From: Petunia secreta
Lineage: Eukaryota; Streptophyta; Magnoliopsida; Solanales; Solanaceae
Length of the DNA stretch: 64,000 bases
NCBI GenBank assembly: GCA_029990175.1
Contig: JARKIP010000033.1
Coordinates: forward strand, 19,203,001 to 19,267,000
Direction of reading: 5' to 3'
Below are positions 22,585 to 34,062 of the stretch, piece by piece; the stretch's first letter is position 1, and the number at the start of each line of letters is the position of its first letter. Under the pieces are notes generated by a model. That model made no database searches. It was not told where the DNA came from and worked only from the letters and a program-made list of their open reading frames with translations. The translations under genes and the position numbers were made by a program.

Positions 22585-22775
22585 TGAGGGTTATTTATGT
22601 AAATTTTTATATTATTAGGATATTAGGTTAAATATGTATTCGGCCAAGCCCATCAGAAATAGCTTAGGGACCAAGTTAGAGTTATATTTTCTTCTTGTAT
22701 ATATAAGGGTTATGTCATTAATGAAAAGTAGAAAATTTCACCCAATATTTCTTCTCTCTTTATTAGCTTTTAGCA
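22585..22775 (+). repeat. 5' LTR of copia element 1
   Basis: From TGAGGGTTATTTATGTAAAT to TTAGCTTTTAGCA. It contains a TATATATAAG box near 22698-22707 and AATGAAAAGTAGAAAATTTC before the end. It matches 27370-27563 with scattered differences. Confidence 0.85.
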
Positions 22776-22788
22776 TGGTATCAGAGCC
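22776..22788 (+). promoter_or_regulatory. Primer binding site, tRNA-iMet, of copia element 1
   Basis: TGGTATCAGAGCC directly follows the CA end of the 5' LTR with no spacer. Confidence 0.92.
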
Positions 22789-22843
22789 TAAACTCGATCT
22801 ATAGCTTTAGTGAAAGTTCTCCATTAAATCGAGAGATATATTC

Positions 22844-23875
22844 ATGGCATTACCGCCGCTCGGAAATGGCACAGCTGCCGACGGAGTAGTCACCAGAAAA
22901 ACAATATCACCTTATGATATTACTTCCAATGACAACCTCAGTCTCATTATGACTCAAATGATTTTGACCGGAGAGAATTATGATGAATAGGCAAGGTCTG
23001 TAAGAACAGCCTTATGTGCCTGGAAGAAATTTGGTTTTGTTGATGGAACCTTGAAACAAATAGCTGAAGATTCACTAGATTCGAAGGATTGGCTGACTAT
23101 CAACTCGTTGTTGGTATTGTGGATGCAGAACTCGATTGAGCCCACCCTACGGTCTACTTTCTCACATATGGAAGTGACCGGAGACTTGTGGAAAAGTATT
23201 CGGGAATGATTTTCTGTTGGAAACAGACCTGAAATTCAAGAATTGAAGGTGTCACTGGCCGGTTGCAAACAAAAGGGAATGTTTATAGTGAATTACTATG
23301 GAAAACTGACATCCCTTTGGGAAGAACTCGAAAATTATGAACAGTTCCCCATATGTTCGTATGGGAAATGTACGTGTAATCTGGGGGTTGCGCTAGATAG
23401 GAAGAAAGAAGAAGATAAAGTGCATCTTTTCTTGATGGGATTACAGGAAGACGTGTTTGGAACGGTGCATTCGAACTTATTAGCGCATGAACCATTGCCT
23501 TCGTTATGTAAGGCATATCAGAAGTTGGTACAGGATGAAAGAGTGAAGAGAGTTGCGCGAGGACAAGAAGAGAAACGGGAAGTGGTGGCCTTTTCTACAC
23601 AAACTAACTCCGCTCCTCGTAAGGATTTTGAAGTCGGAGGCAATGGACCAAAGTGTCCACACTGTGATCCTTATGGCACAGACTGTAGCGCTACTTCGAG
23701 GTTATAGCGTATCCAGGTTGGTGGATTAACTCCCCTGTAACTGGAAATAAGTCAAGAGGATGTGGTAGAGATGTAAATGATAATGCCGGCCGTGGACGCG
23801 ACCATAGTGCTGGACGTGGACGTGGCTTTCCCCGTGCTATTGTGGCTCAACCAAGGCTCAAAGTGATGTGGAATC
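22844..23875 (+). pseudogene. Copia element 1 gag
   Basis: It starts at the ATG at 22844 (MALPPLGNGTAADG). The capsid-type frame SPYDITSNDNLSLIMTQMIL continues past a TAG after NYDE (near 22988) and a TGA after SIRE (near 23207), through 23243-23707 (KVHLFLMGLQEDVFGTVHSN). The zinc knuckle begins CPHCDPYGTDC but the rest is lost after a stop at 23705. An RG-rich tail follows in a shifted frame (AGRGRGFPRAIVA). It resembles the UBN2-type gag of plant copia elements. Confidence 0.75.
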
Positions 23876-24155
23876 CGGACAATCAACAGTCCCCGGATTA
23901 AGCAGTGAGCAGTGGAAGATGTTAGTTGGACTGCTGAATCAAGCAAAACCGGACGCGAATGACCGAGTTAATGGTAAGAATGTTGGTTCCCTGTGGATAA
24001 TTGATATAGGAGCCTCAAATCACAGGACCGGAGAGTTAAAATTATTGGATGGCCTAAAGGAAATTCCACACTGTTTGGTGGGTCTACCCAACGGAAGTTG
24101 TTCCTTTGCTATGGGACAGGGATCAGTCAAATTTAATGATTGTTTGATTCTATGA
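23868..24155 (+). pseudogene. Copia element 1 protease region
   Basis: Reads GSLWIIDIGASNHRTGELKL. The aspartic protease box normally WIIDTGASNHMTG has Thr changed to Ile but retains the Asp. The frame ends at a TGA at 24153. A T-rich stretch (24190-24230) follows, before LWHQRLGHPSIQ, the pre-integrase motif, is legible at about 24431-24466. Confidence 0.65.
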
Positions 24156-24430
24156 GAAGTTCTTTATGTTACCGAAATGACTTGCAATTTAATTTTTTTT
24201 TCTCACTTAATTTATCAATTTAATTGTAATGTACAGTTCACTCATAACTGGTGTGCTATGCAGGACCAGACCACAGAGATGTTGATTGGTGTGGGTCTCC
24301 GAAACAAACGGTCCATTTATTGATGGGCGAACGACGCGGATTGAACCCACGCATGGTGAGCGAAAGGATGGACTTTACTACTTCTGAAATGTGCCCCAAT
24401 TAAAGGCTTTGAAAACGAACATGTTGAATC

Positions 24431-25260
24431 TATGGCACCAGAGGTTAGGGCACCCTTCGATTCAATAACAAAATCTCTTCCAGTTCAAGATATTAGAAAT
24501 AGTGGTAATAGTTTGAATGAAAAGGCATGTGATGTATGCCATCAGACAAAACAAACAAGAAGTGTATTTCCTTTAAGCGATAATAAAGCCTCCGCAGTTT
24601 TTGATTTAGTACATTATGATTTATGGGGTCCTATCGAATCAAATCTTCATCTGGTGCATCATATTTTTTGACAATTGTTGATGATTGTTCTCGAGCGATG
24701 TGGGTGTTCTTGTTAGTTAGTAAGAAAGAAGTGAGTCAGATGTTGAAAAATTTCTTTGTTCTAGTAGAACGTCAATTTAATAAAAATGTTAAGACTGTTC
24801 GGAGTGATAATAGAACGGAATTCACAAACTTACTTCCATGAATAGGGAATTATATTTCAAACATCATGTGCAGGAACACCACAACAGAATGGGAGAGTTG
24901 AGAGGAAACATAGACATATCTTAAACGTTGCCTGAGCACTTAGATTTCAAGCACACTTTCCAATTGAATTATTGGGAGAGTGTGTCTTGACAGCTTGTCA
25001 CTTGATTAATCAGACGCCCTCGTCCGTATTATGTAAAAAAAACTCCTTATGATATTTTGTTTGGTGAGACACCGAATGATGATCATTTGAAAGTGTTCGG
25101 TTGTCGTTGTTACGCTCATAAGCACGGGCGCTTTGGGACAAGTTTGAATGTAGGAGTAGAAGGTGTGTGTTTGTTGGATATCCCTACGGTATGAAGGCTT
25201 AGAAGCTATATGACTTAGACACAAAATAATATTTGATTTCTCGGGATGTTACATTTTATG
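24431..25260 (+). pseudogene. Copia element 1 integrase
   Basis: LWHQRLGHPS marks the GAG-pre-integrase segment. The core continues with YDLWGP at about 24617 and, after a shift, YFLTIVDDCSRAMWVF, then TVRSDNRTEFTN where the catalytic DDE context (normally RSDNGTEF) has Gly changed to Arg. Further downstream the frame breaks repeatedly. The catalytic region is not functional. Confidence 0.7.
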
Positions 25261-25337
25261 AGACTCAATTTCCTTTTGCACCACACACTAAAAGCGTTGA
25301 CCCCCGATTCCATCTTTGATTCAGAGTTCGGGAACAT

Positions 25338-25800
25338 ATGCCGAGGATGAAGGTATTAGAGTTAGGGGACGTTGAGCCTCTGAATCCTTCAAGCTCCCAA
25401 GAGAATGAAATAGATGATATTCCAGTGGAACAGAATACTGAGACTGTTGAACCGAACATGGGTAATCCGGTCGCAGAAGTTGTGCCCAAAAATTGTAGTG
25501 CTGATATAGTGGAGGAATTGGGCCGACGAAAGCGTGTTAAGAAAAATAGTGTTCTTCTTCGCTGTTTTGTTACCAATTCAGTCTGGAAGGTTAGTCATCA
25601 GGTTTCGACCTGTGTCCAAAAGCCTGATTGCTCATCCCGGCCACAACGAGCCTCAGGTGCGCCTTATCCTCTTACACTCTATGTTAATTGTGACAATTTT
25701 TCTTCGAAACATGTAAGTTTTCTTATAGATACTGTGGGGAGGGGGGGTATGGACCGGCCTCTTTCTATGAGGTCGTGAAAGATGAAAAATGGAGAATAGC
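25338..25800 (+). pseudogene. Copia element 1 integrase-RT linker
   Basis: An acidic, Ser/Pro/Glu-rich stretch (EPLNPSSSQENEIDDIPVEQ) followed by a basic GRRKRVKKN segment. It sits between integrase and RT and forms the usual low-complexity linker of copia pol. Confidence 0.55.
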
Positions 25801-25822
25801 TATGGAGCAAGAGTTGTAGGCT

Positions 25823-27346
25823 TTGGAAGATAACAAAACTTGGGTGATTGGTTACTTACCACTCGGGAAAAAAGCGCTCGGATGTCGATGGGTGTATAAG
25901 ATCAAATATGATTCCGATGGATCAGTGGAACGATACAAGGATCATTTGGTTATTTTTGGAAATCATCAGATTGAAGGCATTGATTATATGGAGACATTTG
26001 CTCTGGTCTCTAAAATGGTGACTGTGAGGACATTTCTTGCGGTCGCTGCAACTAAGAATTGGGAGTTGCATCAAATGGATGTCCATAATAAATTTTTTCA
26101 CGGTGATCTTCATGAAGAAGTCTATATGAAGCTGCCACCAGGGTATCAGAATAACGGTAACGGTAATGTTTTCCGCCTCCAAAAGTCATTATATGGTTTG
26201 AAACAGGCGTTAAGATGTTGGTTTGCAAAGTTATCGGCCGCTCTAAAGACTTATGGTTTTAGACAATCTTATTCAGATTATTCCTTGTTTACCTTCATAA
26301 GGGGTCCGTCAAAACAATCTTATGGTTTTACACTTCAGATTATTCCTTGTTTATCGGCCGCTCTAAAGACTTATGGAAAGTGTGCTGGTATGCGTGGATG
26401 ATTTGATTATAGGGAGCAATGATTTGGAAGCTATTCGTCTCTTTAAGTTGTATCTCTCCACTTAGTTTCATATGAAAGATTTGGGTTTCGTAAAATATTT
26501 TTTGGGCGTCGAAGTGGCTAGAGGTCCTAAAGGCATTTTTCTGTGTCAACGAAAATATGCCTTGGACATCATTTTGAGGTCGGACTATTGAGTGGTCGTC
26601 CTATTGGTACTCCTATGGAGCAAAATCATCGTTCGGCCCTTGCTAACGGACGGTATATTAATGATCCCGAGCGATATCGACGACTAGTTGGCCGTTTGAT
26701 TTACTTGTGTTTCACACGCCTGAATTTTTCTTATAGTGTTCATGTGTTGTCTCAGTTTATGCAACAACCTTGGATTGAGCATTGAGATGCAGCTCTCCGT
26801 GTGGTAAGTTATTTGAAAGGGTGTCCGGGCCAAGGTATTGTGATAAGTTCAAAATGTGATCTCCGCTTATATGGTTGGTGCGATTCTAATTGGGCGGGAT
26901 GCCCATTGACTCCCTGGTCTCTTACCAGTTGGTATATCTCTCTCGGAGACACACCTATATCTTGGAGGACAAAGAAATAAAATATAGTATCACACTCGTC
27001 CGCTGAAGCTGAATATCGGTCGATGGCCATAACCGTTTTTGAATTAAAATGGCTAAAAGGGGTGTTATGGAGTCTTGGCATATCTCATCAGTATCCGGCT
27101 CAATTAAATTGTGATAGTCAAGCAGCTTTACATATTGCTCAAAATCCTGTGTTACATGAACGAACCAAGCACATTGAGGTTGATTGTCATTTTGTCCGTG
27201 ATGAAATTATCGGGGGCGCCATACGACCGGGACATGTTCCAACAGCCACACAATTGGCCGATATCTTTACGAAGGCACTGGGACGCGCACATTTTGACTA
27301 TATTTTGAGCAAGTTGGCCATTCGGGACCGTCATGCTCCAACTTGA
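25823..27346 (+). pseudogene. Copia element 1 reverse transcriptase and RNase H
   Basis: The RT start is clear (GCRWVYKIKYDSDGSVERYK, then ELHQMDVHNKFFHGDL and SLYGLKQALRCWF). Near 26231-26375 a local duplication scrambles the frame. The catalytic box after it reads VLVCVDDLIIG at about 26382-26414, with Tyr of YVDD changed to Cys. RNase H ends with CDSQAALHIAQNPVLHERTK and VPTATQLADIFTKALGR and the stop at 27344-27346. Several stops lie between 26460 and 27000. Confidence 0.8.
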
Positions 27347-27369
27347 GGGGGGGGGGGGGGAGGGGGTAA
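27346..27369 (+). promoter_or_regulatory. Polypurine tract of copia element 1
   Basis: A run of G with two A interruptions directly before the 3' LTR. Confidence 0.8.
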
Positions 27370-27563
27370 TGAGGGCTATTAATGTAAATTTGTATATTAG
27401 TAGGAGATTAGGTTAATTATGTATTGGACCAAGCCCAATTGAAATAGCTTAGAGACCAAGTTAGGGTTCTATTTTCTTCTTGTATATATAGGGGTTATGT
27501 CATTAATGAAAAGTAAGAGAATTTTCCACCAATATTTCTTCTGTCTTTGTTTAGCTTTTAGCA
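27370..27563 (+). repeat. 3' LTR of copia element 1
   Basis: From TGAGGGCTATTAATGTAAAT to TTTAGCTTTTAGCA. It has the same TATATATAGG box context as the 5' copy. Confidence 0.85.
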
Positions 27564-27687
<124 letters not shown>

Positions 27688-27810
27688 CCCTTTCTTTATA
27701 TATTTGCACCGAAGTATTCAATCATCTAAAGTTTCAATTTTAGATGATAGCTATACAAACTCAATTTGGATTGAGAGTGACTTTTTTCTGTAACGATTTC
27801 TCAAGGAACT

Positions 27811-27938
27811 TTACAACAACAACAACAACATAATACCCAGTATAATCCCACAAGTGGGGTATGGAAAGTGTGAGATATATGCAGACCTTACCCCCACCAA
27901 GGTGGAGAAGCTGTTTCCAATAGACCTTCGGCTAAGAA
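27811..27938 (-). mobile_element. TS-like SINE (5'-truncated)
   Basis: On the plus strand it reads TTACAACAACAACAACAACA, then AATCCCACAAGTGGGGTATG, then GCAGACCTTACCCCCACC, then TGTTTCCAATAGACCTTCGG. Read on the minus strand this matches the 3' body and (TTG)n tail of the tobacco TS SINE family as I recall it. It is bracketed by a perfect 13-bp duplication TTCTCAAGGAACT (27798-27810 and 27939-27951). The tRNA-related head is absent. Repeat copy B shows the unoccupied site near 20668-20690. Confidence 0.8.
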
Positions 27939-28035
27939 TTCTCAAGGAACTCTCATACATCAAAATATAGGTTCTTTTTTCCTAAATATTTATATAAGTC
28001 TCATGTTATATTCTAATTTAAGAATTTTGCGGACA

Positions 28036-28276
28036 ATTTTATGCATTTTTATCAATAAAGACTTCACTTTGAACTATCAAATTCTTTCTAAACGCACAAA
28101 AATAGCACGTGCTTTGCACACTCATGATTTTAATAAATAAATGACGCTAGTAGAGATTTATTCGTATCGTGTATTTTTTAAAATCATGTGCAAAGCACGT
28201 GCAATTTTTGTGAGTTAAGAAGACATTTAATAGTTTAAAGTGAATGGAATCTTTGTTGATAAAGACGCATGAAATC
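28036..28276. repeat. Palindromic (foldback) block, second full copy
   Basis: Same layout as 20770-21008: CTTCACTTTGAACTATCAAA on the left and TTTAATAGTTTAAAGTGAAT on the right, with GCACGTGCTTTGCAC and GTGCAAAGCACGTGC as inner arms around an AATAAATAAATGACG loop. The outer ends TATGCAT and GCATGAAATC also pair. Confidence 0.65.
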
Positions 28277-29765
28277 GAACGAGTAATTTTGACACACTAT
28301 GTGTTTGATAAAACTAATTTACTTATGATGTTTTAAATGTTGAATTTGAAAAAATATCACTGATATTTCTCAAGTTGTGTTGTCTGTAACTACAACAAAA
28401 TTGATCAACTTATTCACAAAAATAAATAAGAAAGTTAAAAGACATAAATTTATCAGATAAAATTGTTTAATTTGGTGAACTGTACATCAATCATAAGAGA
28501 AAATGTGAGAAGGGTTTAGGGATTGGGGGGGGGGGGGGGAGGTTTCTTAAAGCTATCTTGGAGACAGAGAAAAAGTGTGAGGGGGATTCACTTCACTAAT
28601 TTCAGTCTAAAGTTATAGGAAAGAGAGAACTACCAAAAAATGGTTTCATTTTTCTGTCATTATTTTTTGCTCTTTCTAATTTCCTTTAAAGGTTCTTTAT
28701 TTTTTGGATTCTTCAATAAATGAATGTCTTTTTGGTAAAACTGATGAACCATACGAGCTGATTGGGTGTGTCTATGAATTTACAGTTAATGAATTTATTA
28801 GGAGATATTAGTGCTAAGTTTTTTCTTTCTATAAAGTGTGGCCTTTCACTCTCATCATTGTTCTAGATGTTCAAGGCCAAACAAAAGCATGAAGTACTTA
28901 ACATGTGGTTTAAACATTTCATCCTGAATTTTAATAATTTTATTTCTCTTAAATAATATTTTAAATGCGAAATATATTTAATTTCTAAGTCACTCTTTTG
29001 ATAGAAACTTAAATATTCTTTCTCAACTTTTCTAATGAGTTTTAAGTGCGAAGAATATTTTTTTTTTAAAAATGACATATTGTAAATGATGTCATAATTG
29101 TGGAATAGATTATTGAAAAATTTTCTTCCTTTTGTTCGGTCGATTGCGTATCAAACAAAAATACATGGTACAATCAAAGTTAAAAGAAATAATCGTATCG
29201 GACAAAATTAATTTTTTCTCGATGACCTGTTCGCCGATCAAAGGAGAAACTAATTTATCTTCATATTTCACTTATCTATATTTATAATTGGAGAAAAAAT
29301 TGTTTAGTTCTCTTTCCATATCGTTAGTCTGCATTTGTAACAGCCTACATCATCAGTTTAAATAAGTATAAAAACAGCAACAGGTTTAAGAGGAGTTAGA
29401 TGCATGTAAAGTTTGAAAGCTATAATATTTTCTTGAAAGGTTTCTTATTTTTCTTAAACATTTGGAATGTTTGAAAGGTATATTTACCTTTGGTTGTTTG
29501 ATTGAATCTAATTTTTTTTCGCATAGAGAAACAAAATTAATTTTCTCCAACTTTTATAATGAGTTTTAAGTTCGAAGAACTTCCTTAGAGAAACGAAAAA
29601 ATTGTAAATGAAATCATAATAATAGATTAGATATTGAAAGATTCTTCCTTAACTTTGGTGAGTTGCGTAATCAAGCGTGAACATCAGGTGCAATTAAAGT
29701 TAAAGGCATAAATGCACAAGACAACAGTAGTTTCCTTTTGACGATTTATCTTCAAATATCACTTG

Positions 29766-29769
<4 letters not shown>

Positions 29770-29806
<37 letters not shown>

Positions 29807-29812
29807 GTCATT
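29770..29812. repeat. (TA)n microsatellite
   Basis: About 42 bases of alternating T and A within repeat copy E, just left of the Helitron 3' end. Confidence 0.95.
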
Positions 29813-29830
29813 TCTCAATATACGTAACAA

Positions 29831-32800
29831 CTAGTTTTGATGTACGTGCTTGCACGTGTCATCTCACGTAAATAATTTATAATTTTAATATGTCAACACA
29901 AGGAAATAAAAAGTCGATCAACATTATACTAACATTTTTGTGCTGTTAATATAGTGTAAGTACGTGTACCCTTATTCATGAGAACAATATATATAATATT
30001 CAATTGATGCTGGCAAATATTGATCCTGTTTAGGGGTATATATCCACTCCAAAGTGGTTCTTTCTCCAATTTGCTCCAGTATTTGCTTCTGATTTTATAA
30101 CTTTATCATAATGATACAACATATAGAAATTACTATTCCTTAATTAACAATAAACACTAAAAAGTGATCTGTCATAATTTTCTTATTTTTTATTCCATTA
30201 TATGCTGAGTTCCTGACTTTGTCGAGTTATAAAGTCCTCGTTGCCCATGCATGTATATTGACCATCATGCGTGAGGTTAGGTTCCTTGATCCTCTTTGCC
30301 CATTACTTTTCATTGTCTTACTTTATTTTCTCTTTCCGTTCGTCTTGCCTCATACCTCTTTGAACTATATTTACATCTCATTGAAATTCTTGTAACCTAT
30401 ATAGTATATCTCCAAAACTAATGATATATTTTATTCATCCATCCTACCTTTAACTCAAAGAATTCACTTTTATTGTTATTTGAATGAAATAATTTATTTA
30501 TTCTACGAAAAGTACTCAAGAATTAGAATTCAAAGTCGATATCAATTCTTTTAACTTTGCTACGTTATTGTTCAATGCAAGATTTGTATTTAGAAAATAC
30601 TTTCAGTAGGAGCATTAGCACATCTGGGTGAGCTTAAAAGTGGATTATAAACTTATAAGCTCATTAGTAAGTGTTTGGTAACTTAAAAATTTATTGGCTT
30701 AAAAAAGTCAAAAATGAGAAGTTAAGATTTACCAATTTCTCAAAAAAATGGCTTAGCCACTTTTAACTTATAATCCACTTAAAATAAACTACTTATAAGC
30801 CCCTCCAAACAGGCTCTTAGTTAAACTTAAATTACTAAAATTAGACAATGACTTTGCAATTATTATTTCTATTTTACCACAAGGGATGTGAGATCATTGC
30901 AAAAAGTGATATTGACATCACGATTTATATACATATATAGGGTAATGGAAGAAACTTAGAAGCATAACCCTTACCGGTAGAAAACAAAACAAATATATCA
31001 TATTAAAGAAAATCTAAGAAAACACATGCACCTAAAGAAAGTTGAAAAAGTACAAAGAATCGACAACCTTACGAAGATCTTTTGGCATTTTATTCAAACT
31101 CTCAAAAGAGAAGATTTCAACACGAGTCTTGCTTCTATGTTATTTTAGATCTTTTCCAATTCCATGGAAATTAATTAACAAAAATATTAAGTTAGACAAA
31201 AATAGGAAAAAGAAAAAATCTACTATGTACATACTACGTACACAAGGGAATAAGCAACTTTATATGTATATGTTTTGTAGAATTAGTTCTAAATACCAAG
31301 ATTTTCTAAGACCTTGTACCCTATGAAAAAGAAGAGACTCGGATCAGACAAAAATGAAAATTAAGAACATAAAAAAGAAACAAGAACATATGGAAAGTTC
31401 TAAGCGGCAATTTTGCAAAATAGAAGCATAAATTGGTCAAGTCGTGAATTATAAAAATAGAAGCAGGCATGAAAAAAAAACTATAAAAATTATGCCTAGA
31501 AAAATTAAATTAAAGTAAATAAAAGCACAAAAAAGTTTACCTTAAACAAACAGTTGATAATTCTACCTCCTTCCTTTGGGAGTTGAAATAATCGTAAATC
31601 GCTGTATAGCTCTCCCATATTCTTATCACTCAACTTAAGCATTCAAAAATCTCATTCGAATGATATCATCAAAATAGCAGCAACATTAAAAAAACGACTG
31701 ATTATAAATGACAAGTTGACAGCCTATCATTCAATATAATTACAGCCAAGGAGCTATGAGAATGAAAACTTTTGTTGTAATAAGTGTTTACTCTTGATGG
31801 GCCATACACGACACAAAATTTGAAATAGTTGGATCACATAGGAGCATAAAGTAAAAGAAATAAAAACACCAAGGAGCCATTGATATTCGAAAGCAAATTA
31901 AAGAAGAAAGAATTATTGAGTACAAGAATGATAGAAAAGTTAATGAATCATGAAAATCAAAGCATGAGGAGTTTCTATACAATTGAGGAAAAGGATGTAA
32001 ATATTCTAAACAATGGTTAATCAAATACAAATTTAATTCACAAAAATAAATTATTGAATATTGAATTGAAAGATTAACTATTAACAAATACTTGGAGCCG
32101 ATGAAAACACTTACCCTCCAAAAGTATATGTTAAACTCGTAAGGCACCTAGAACCAAAGTACTCCAAAAATATATGTTAAACTCATAAGGCACCTAGAAC
32201 CAAAGTACAAGACAATACCATGATCATAAATCATAATATGAAAGAAATCAAAAGTAGAATAACACTAAGCAATAATGGATATTAAATGAAGCTAATATTG
32301 GTTAAGATTCCAGCAATTGTAATAGAAATATCTCCCTGGTAGTTTTCGGCAAACTAATAATACCATAAAAAGAGAAATCAAGAGAAGATCCCAACTACCG
32401 GTTCTCTACCTAGTCAGGCCTATAAAACATAAATAACACAACTTTATGGTGAAGGACTATCAAAAGTTATTTTGAATCCAATTAGCAATATGTGTGTATA
32501 TATACCTGATCTTTGAGTTCATCGACCTAAAAAGATCATGCTCTATTAATCATCCTCTTCTCGATTCGCTGCAAACAAATACAATAATCATACCAGAAAA
32601 TTAAACAATTCCAAATAATAGGCTTTGAATGATATGTAAGTATGATTATCTCATGAACTTATTATATCCACGGATACATACAAATAACAACACTACGACT
32701 GGTAAAGTTTACAAATAGTGAAAATTTGCAAGCTGTAAAAAGCTAATAGATGCATTCATGCTGCAATGAGAAAACAAAGACAATAATATTCGTCCACAAT

Positions 32801-33234
32801 CCCAATACAACTCCTTGCAAATCTCTTTTCGCTAACAAAGTTGGAATTATTATTGTATTAGAAGTCCAGTAAATACGGCTGTCAATGTTATAATGATTTT
32901 CATTGGTATTAGAAGTCTAGGTTAGGGTTTTTAATGCTACGACTTTATATTTTTGTGAATTTATCATTAATTAAAAAACTGTTGTACATAAGGAAAAAAC
33001 TGAAAGAAAATTGGAAGAAAGAAGAATTTAATTGGGACGGGACAAAATTGTGTTTTTTAGGAGACATTTTATTGTGGTATTATAATTAAGTCAATATTTA
33101 TCAAGTTAAATTAGGTAAAAATAATAATTAAATATATCAAATTTACAAAATTATCCAACTTAAAACCACTTACGAAGGGTAAAAAAGTCGAGTGACATTT
33201 CACTAAGGCCTTCGTGCTTTTATAATAATATAGA
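29831..33234 (-). mobile_element. Non-autonomous Helitron, 3404 bp
   Basis: The minus strand begins TCTATATTATTATAAAAGCA at 33234 and ends with a 6-bp-stem hairpin ACGTGCAAGCACGT, nine bases, and CTAG at 29834-29831. It is inserted between A and T, as Helitrons do. The 5' TC and TATTATAAAAGCACGAAGG type start is what I know from plant Helitrons. It sits inside repeat copy E; copies B (about 20245-20310) and C (about 22120-22170) show the unoccupied context. It encodes no Rep or helicase. The interior is AT-rich; small frames at 31042-31326 (+) and 32147-31788 (-) match nothing I know. Confidence 0.75.
30610..30815. repeat. Foldback MITE, probably hAT-type, inside the Helitron
   Basis: The block reads from both ends inward as a partial inverted repeat: AAAGTGGATTATAAACTTAT near the left, and CTTTTAACTTATAATCCACT near the right. 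The right end AAGCCCCTCCAAACAGGCTCT is the inverse of the AGAGCCTGTTTGGAGGGGCTT-type terminus typical of abundant hAT-like MITEs in plants. Confidence 0.5.
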
Positions 33235-33485
33235 TATAAATAAAAATATATATAAAACTCAGCAGCAAGTTTAAGAGTTAATTAAGTGTTTGATTCTTAA
33301 CAAGAGTTAAACATGGACGGAGAGTTTAGATGGCATACCTTAGTATATTTTGACAGAAAAGGTTTAGTTTGATTGTCTTTCTTAGGAAATAATTTATTAT
33401 TTTATTCTCTTATATATAAAAAATAAGGAAATTAATCTATGTGTTTAGTAGTTTCCGAAGAGTGACGGGTACAAATGGAGATTTT

Positions 33486-33721
33486 TTTTTTTGATGTCTC
33501 ACATGCCACATCATATTTGTGTAAGACATGTCTTTACTTGACAAATGAACCGAGTTGGTCCCACTTTGCTAAATAATCAAAGTTCAATTTGGTAAAAATT
33601 ATCTCTCTTACTAACACCCACCTCCCTTTGTCTCATATGCTAACCTCTTTCTCATTACTCTGTGTCTGTCTTCTGCATTGATTTAATATTACTCACATCC
33701 TCCCTTTCTTTTACTTACTTA
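33486..33721. other. Unassigned spacer between the two Helitrons
   Basis: Pyrimidine-rich sequence (CTTACTAACACCCACCTCCC and similar). I see no gene or repeat boundary in it other than the end of repeat copy E on its left. Confidence 0.4.
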
Positions 33722-33750
33722 CTAGTATAACATCCGCGCGATGCGTCGAA
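33722..33750 (-). other. Helitron 3' terminus (hairpin and CTAG)
   Basis: Minus strand: GCATCGCGCGGATG can pair CATC with GATG around a GCGCG loop, followed by TTATA and CTAG, then host T. Confidence 0.65.
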
Positions 33751-34062
33751 AATATAAACTAAATTAATCATAGCAATTTTTTTTTATTTAACTATTTGTC
33801 TACAATACCGGCAAAAACTTGAACCAATATTGTAGAAGGACCAAAGCATTAACATAAAAAAAAAGAGAAAAAAAACATTCAAACGGAATGTTAAGTACAG
33901 TTTTTTAAATACTGCATGCTCTTTTCATTCCATAGGTGTTAACACAGATACATCTTGCAATAACTAAAATAATGAGCTGAGATACATTCAATCTGTAGCT
34001 CTACCAGCATAAATTCATTAGGTTGAAAAAGAAAATGCACTCGTCATAAGTCTAGCACTTGG

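Larger units (their letters stand above)
22585..27563 (+). mobile_element. Ty1/copia element with short LTRs, decayed
   Basis: Two LTRs of 191 and 194 bases, a tRNA-iMet primer site, gag, protease, integrase, RT and RNase H in copia order on the plus strand, and a G-rich PPT. It interrupts the large repeat unit D: the left flank GAGTGACCGTTACAAAA corresponds to unbroken sequence in copies A and B. I could not find a clean target duplication; the right flank has turned into a TG/TA microsatellite. Stops and shifts occur in every domain. Lineage is not settled. Confidence 0.85.
28510..33485. repeat. Large repeat unit, copy E, interrupted by a Helitron
   Basis: Starts with a G-run at 28527-28540 and AGCTATCTTGGAGACAGAGA. 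It continues through GTTCAAGGCC.., CGATTGCGTATCAAACAAA and AAGAACTTCCTTAGAGAAAC to a (TA)n tract, is split by the Helitron at 29831-33234, and resumes with ATATATATAAAACTCAGCAG and GGACGGAGAGTTTAGATGGC. It ends near CCGAAGAGTGACGGGTACAA at about 33455-33475. Confidence 0.55.
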
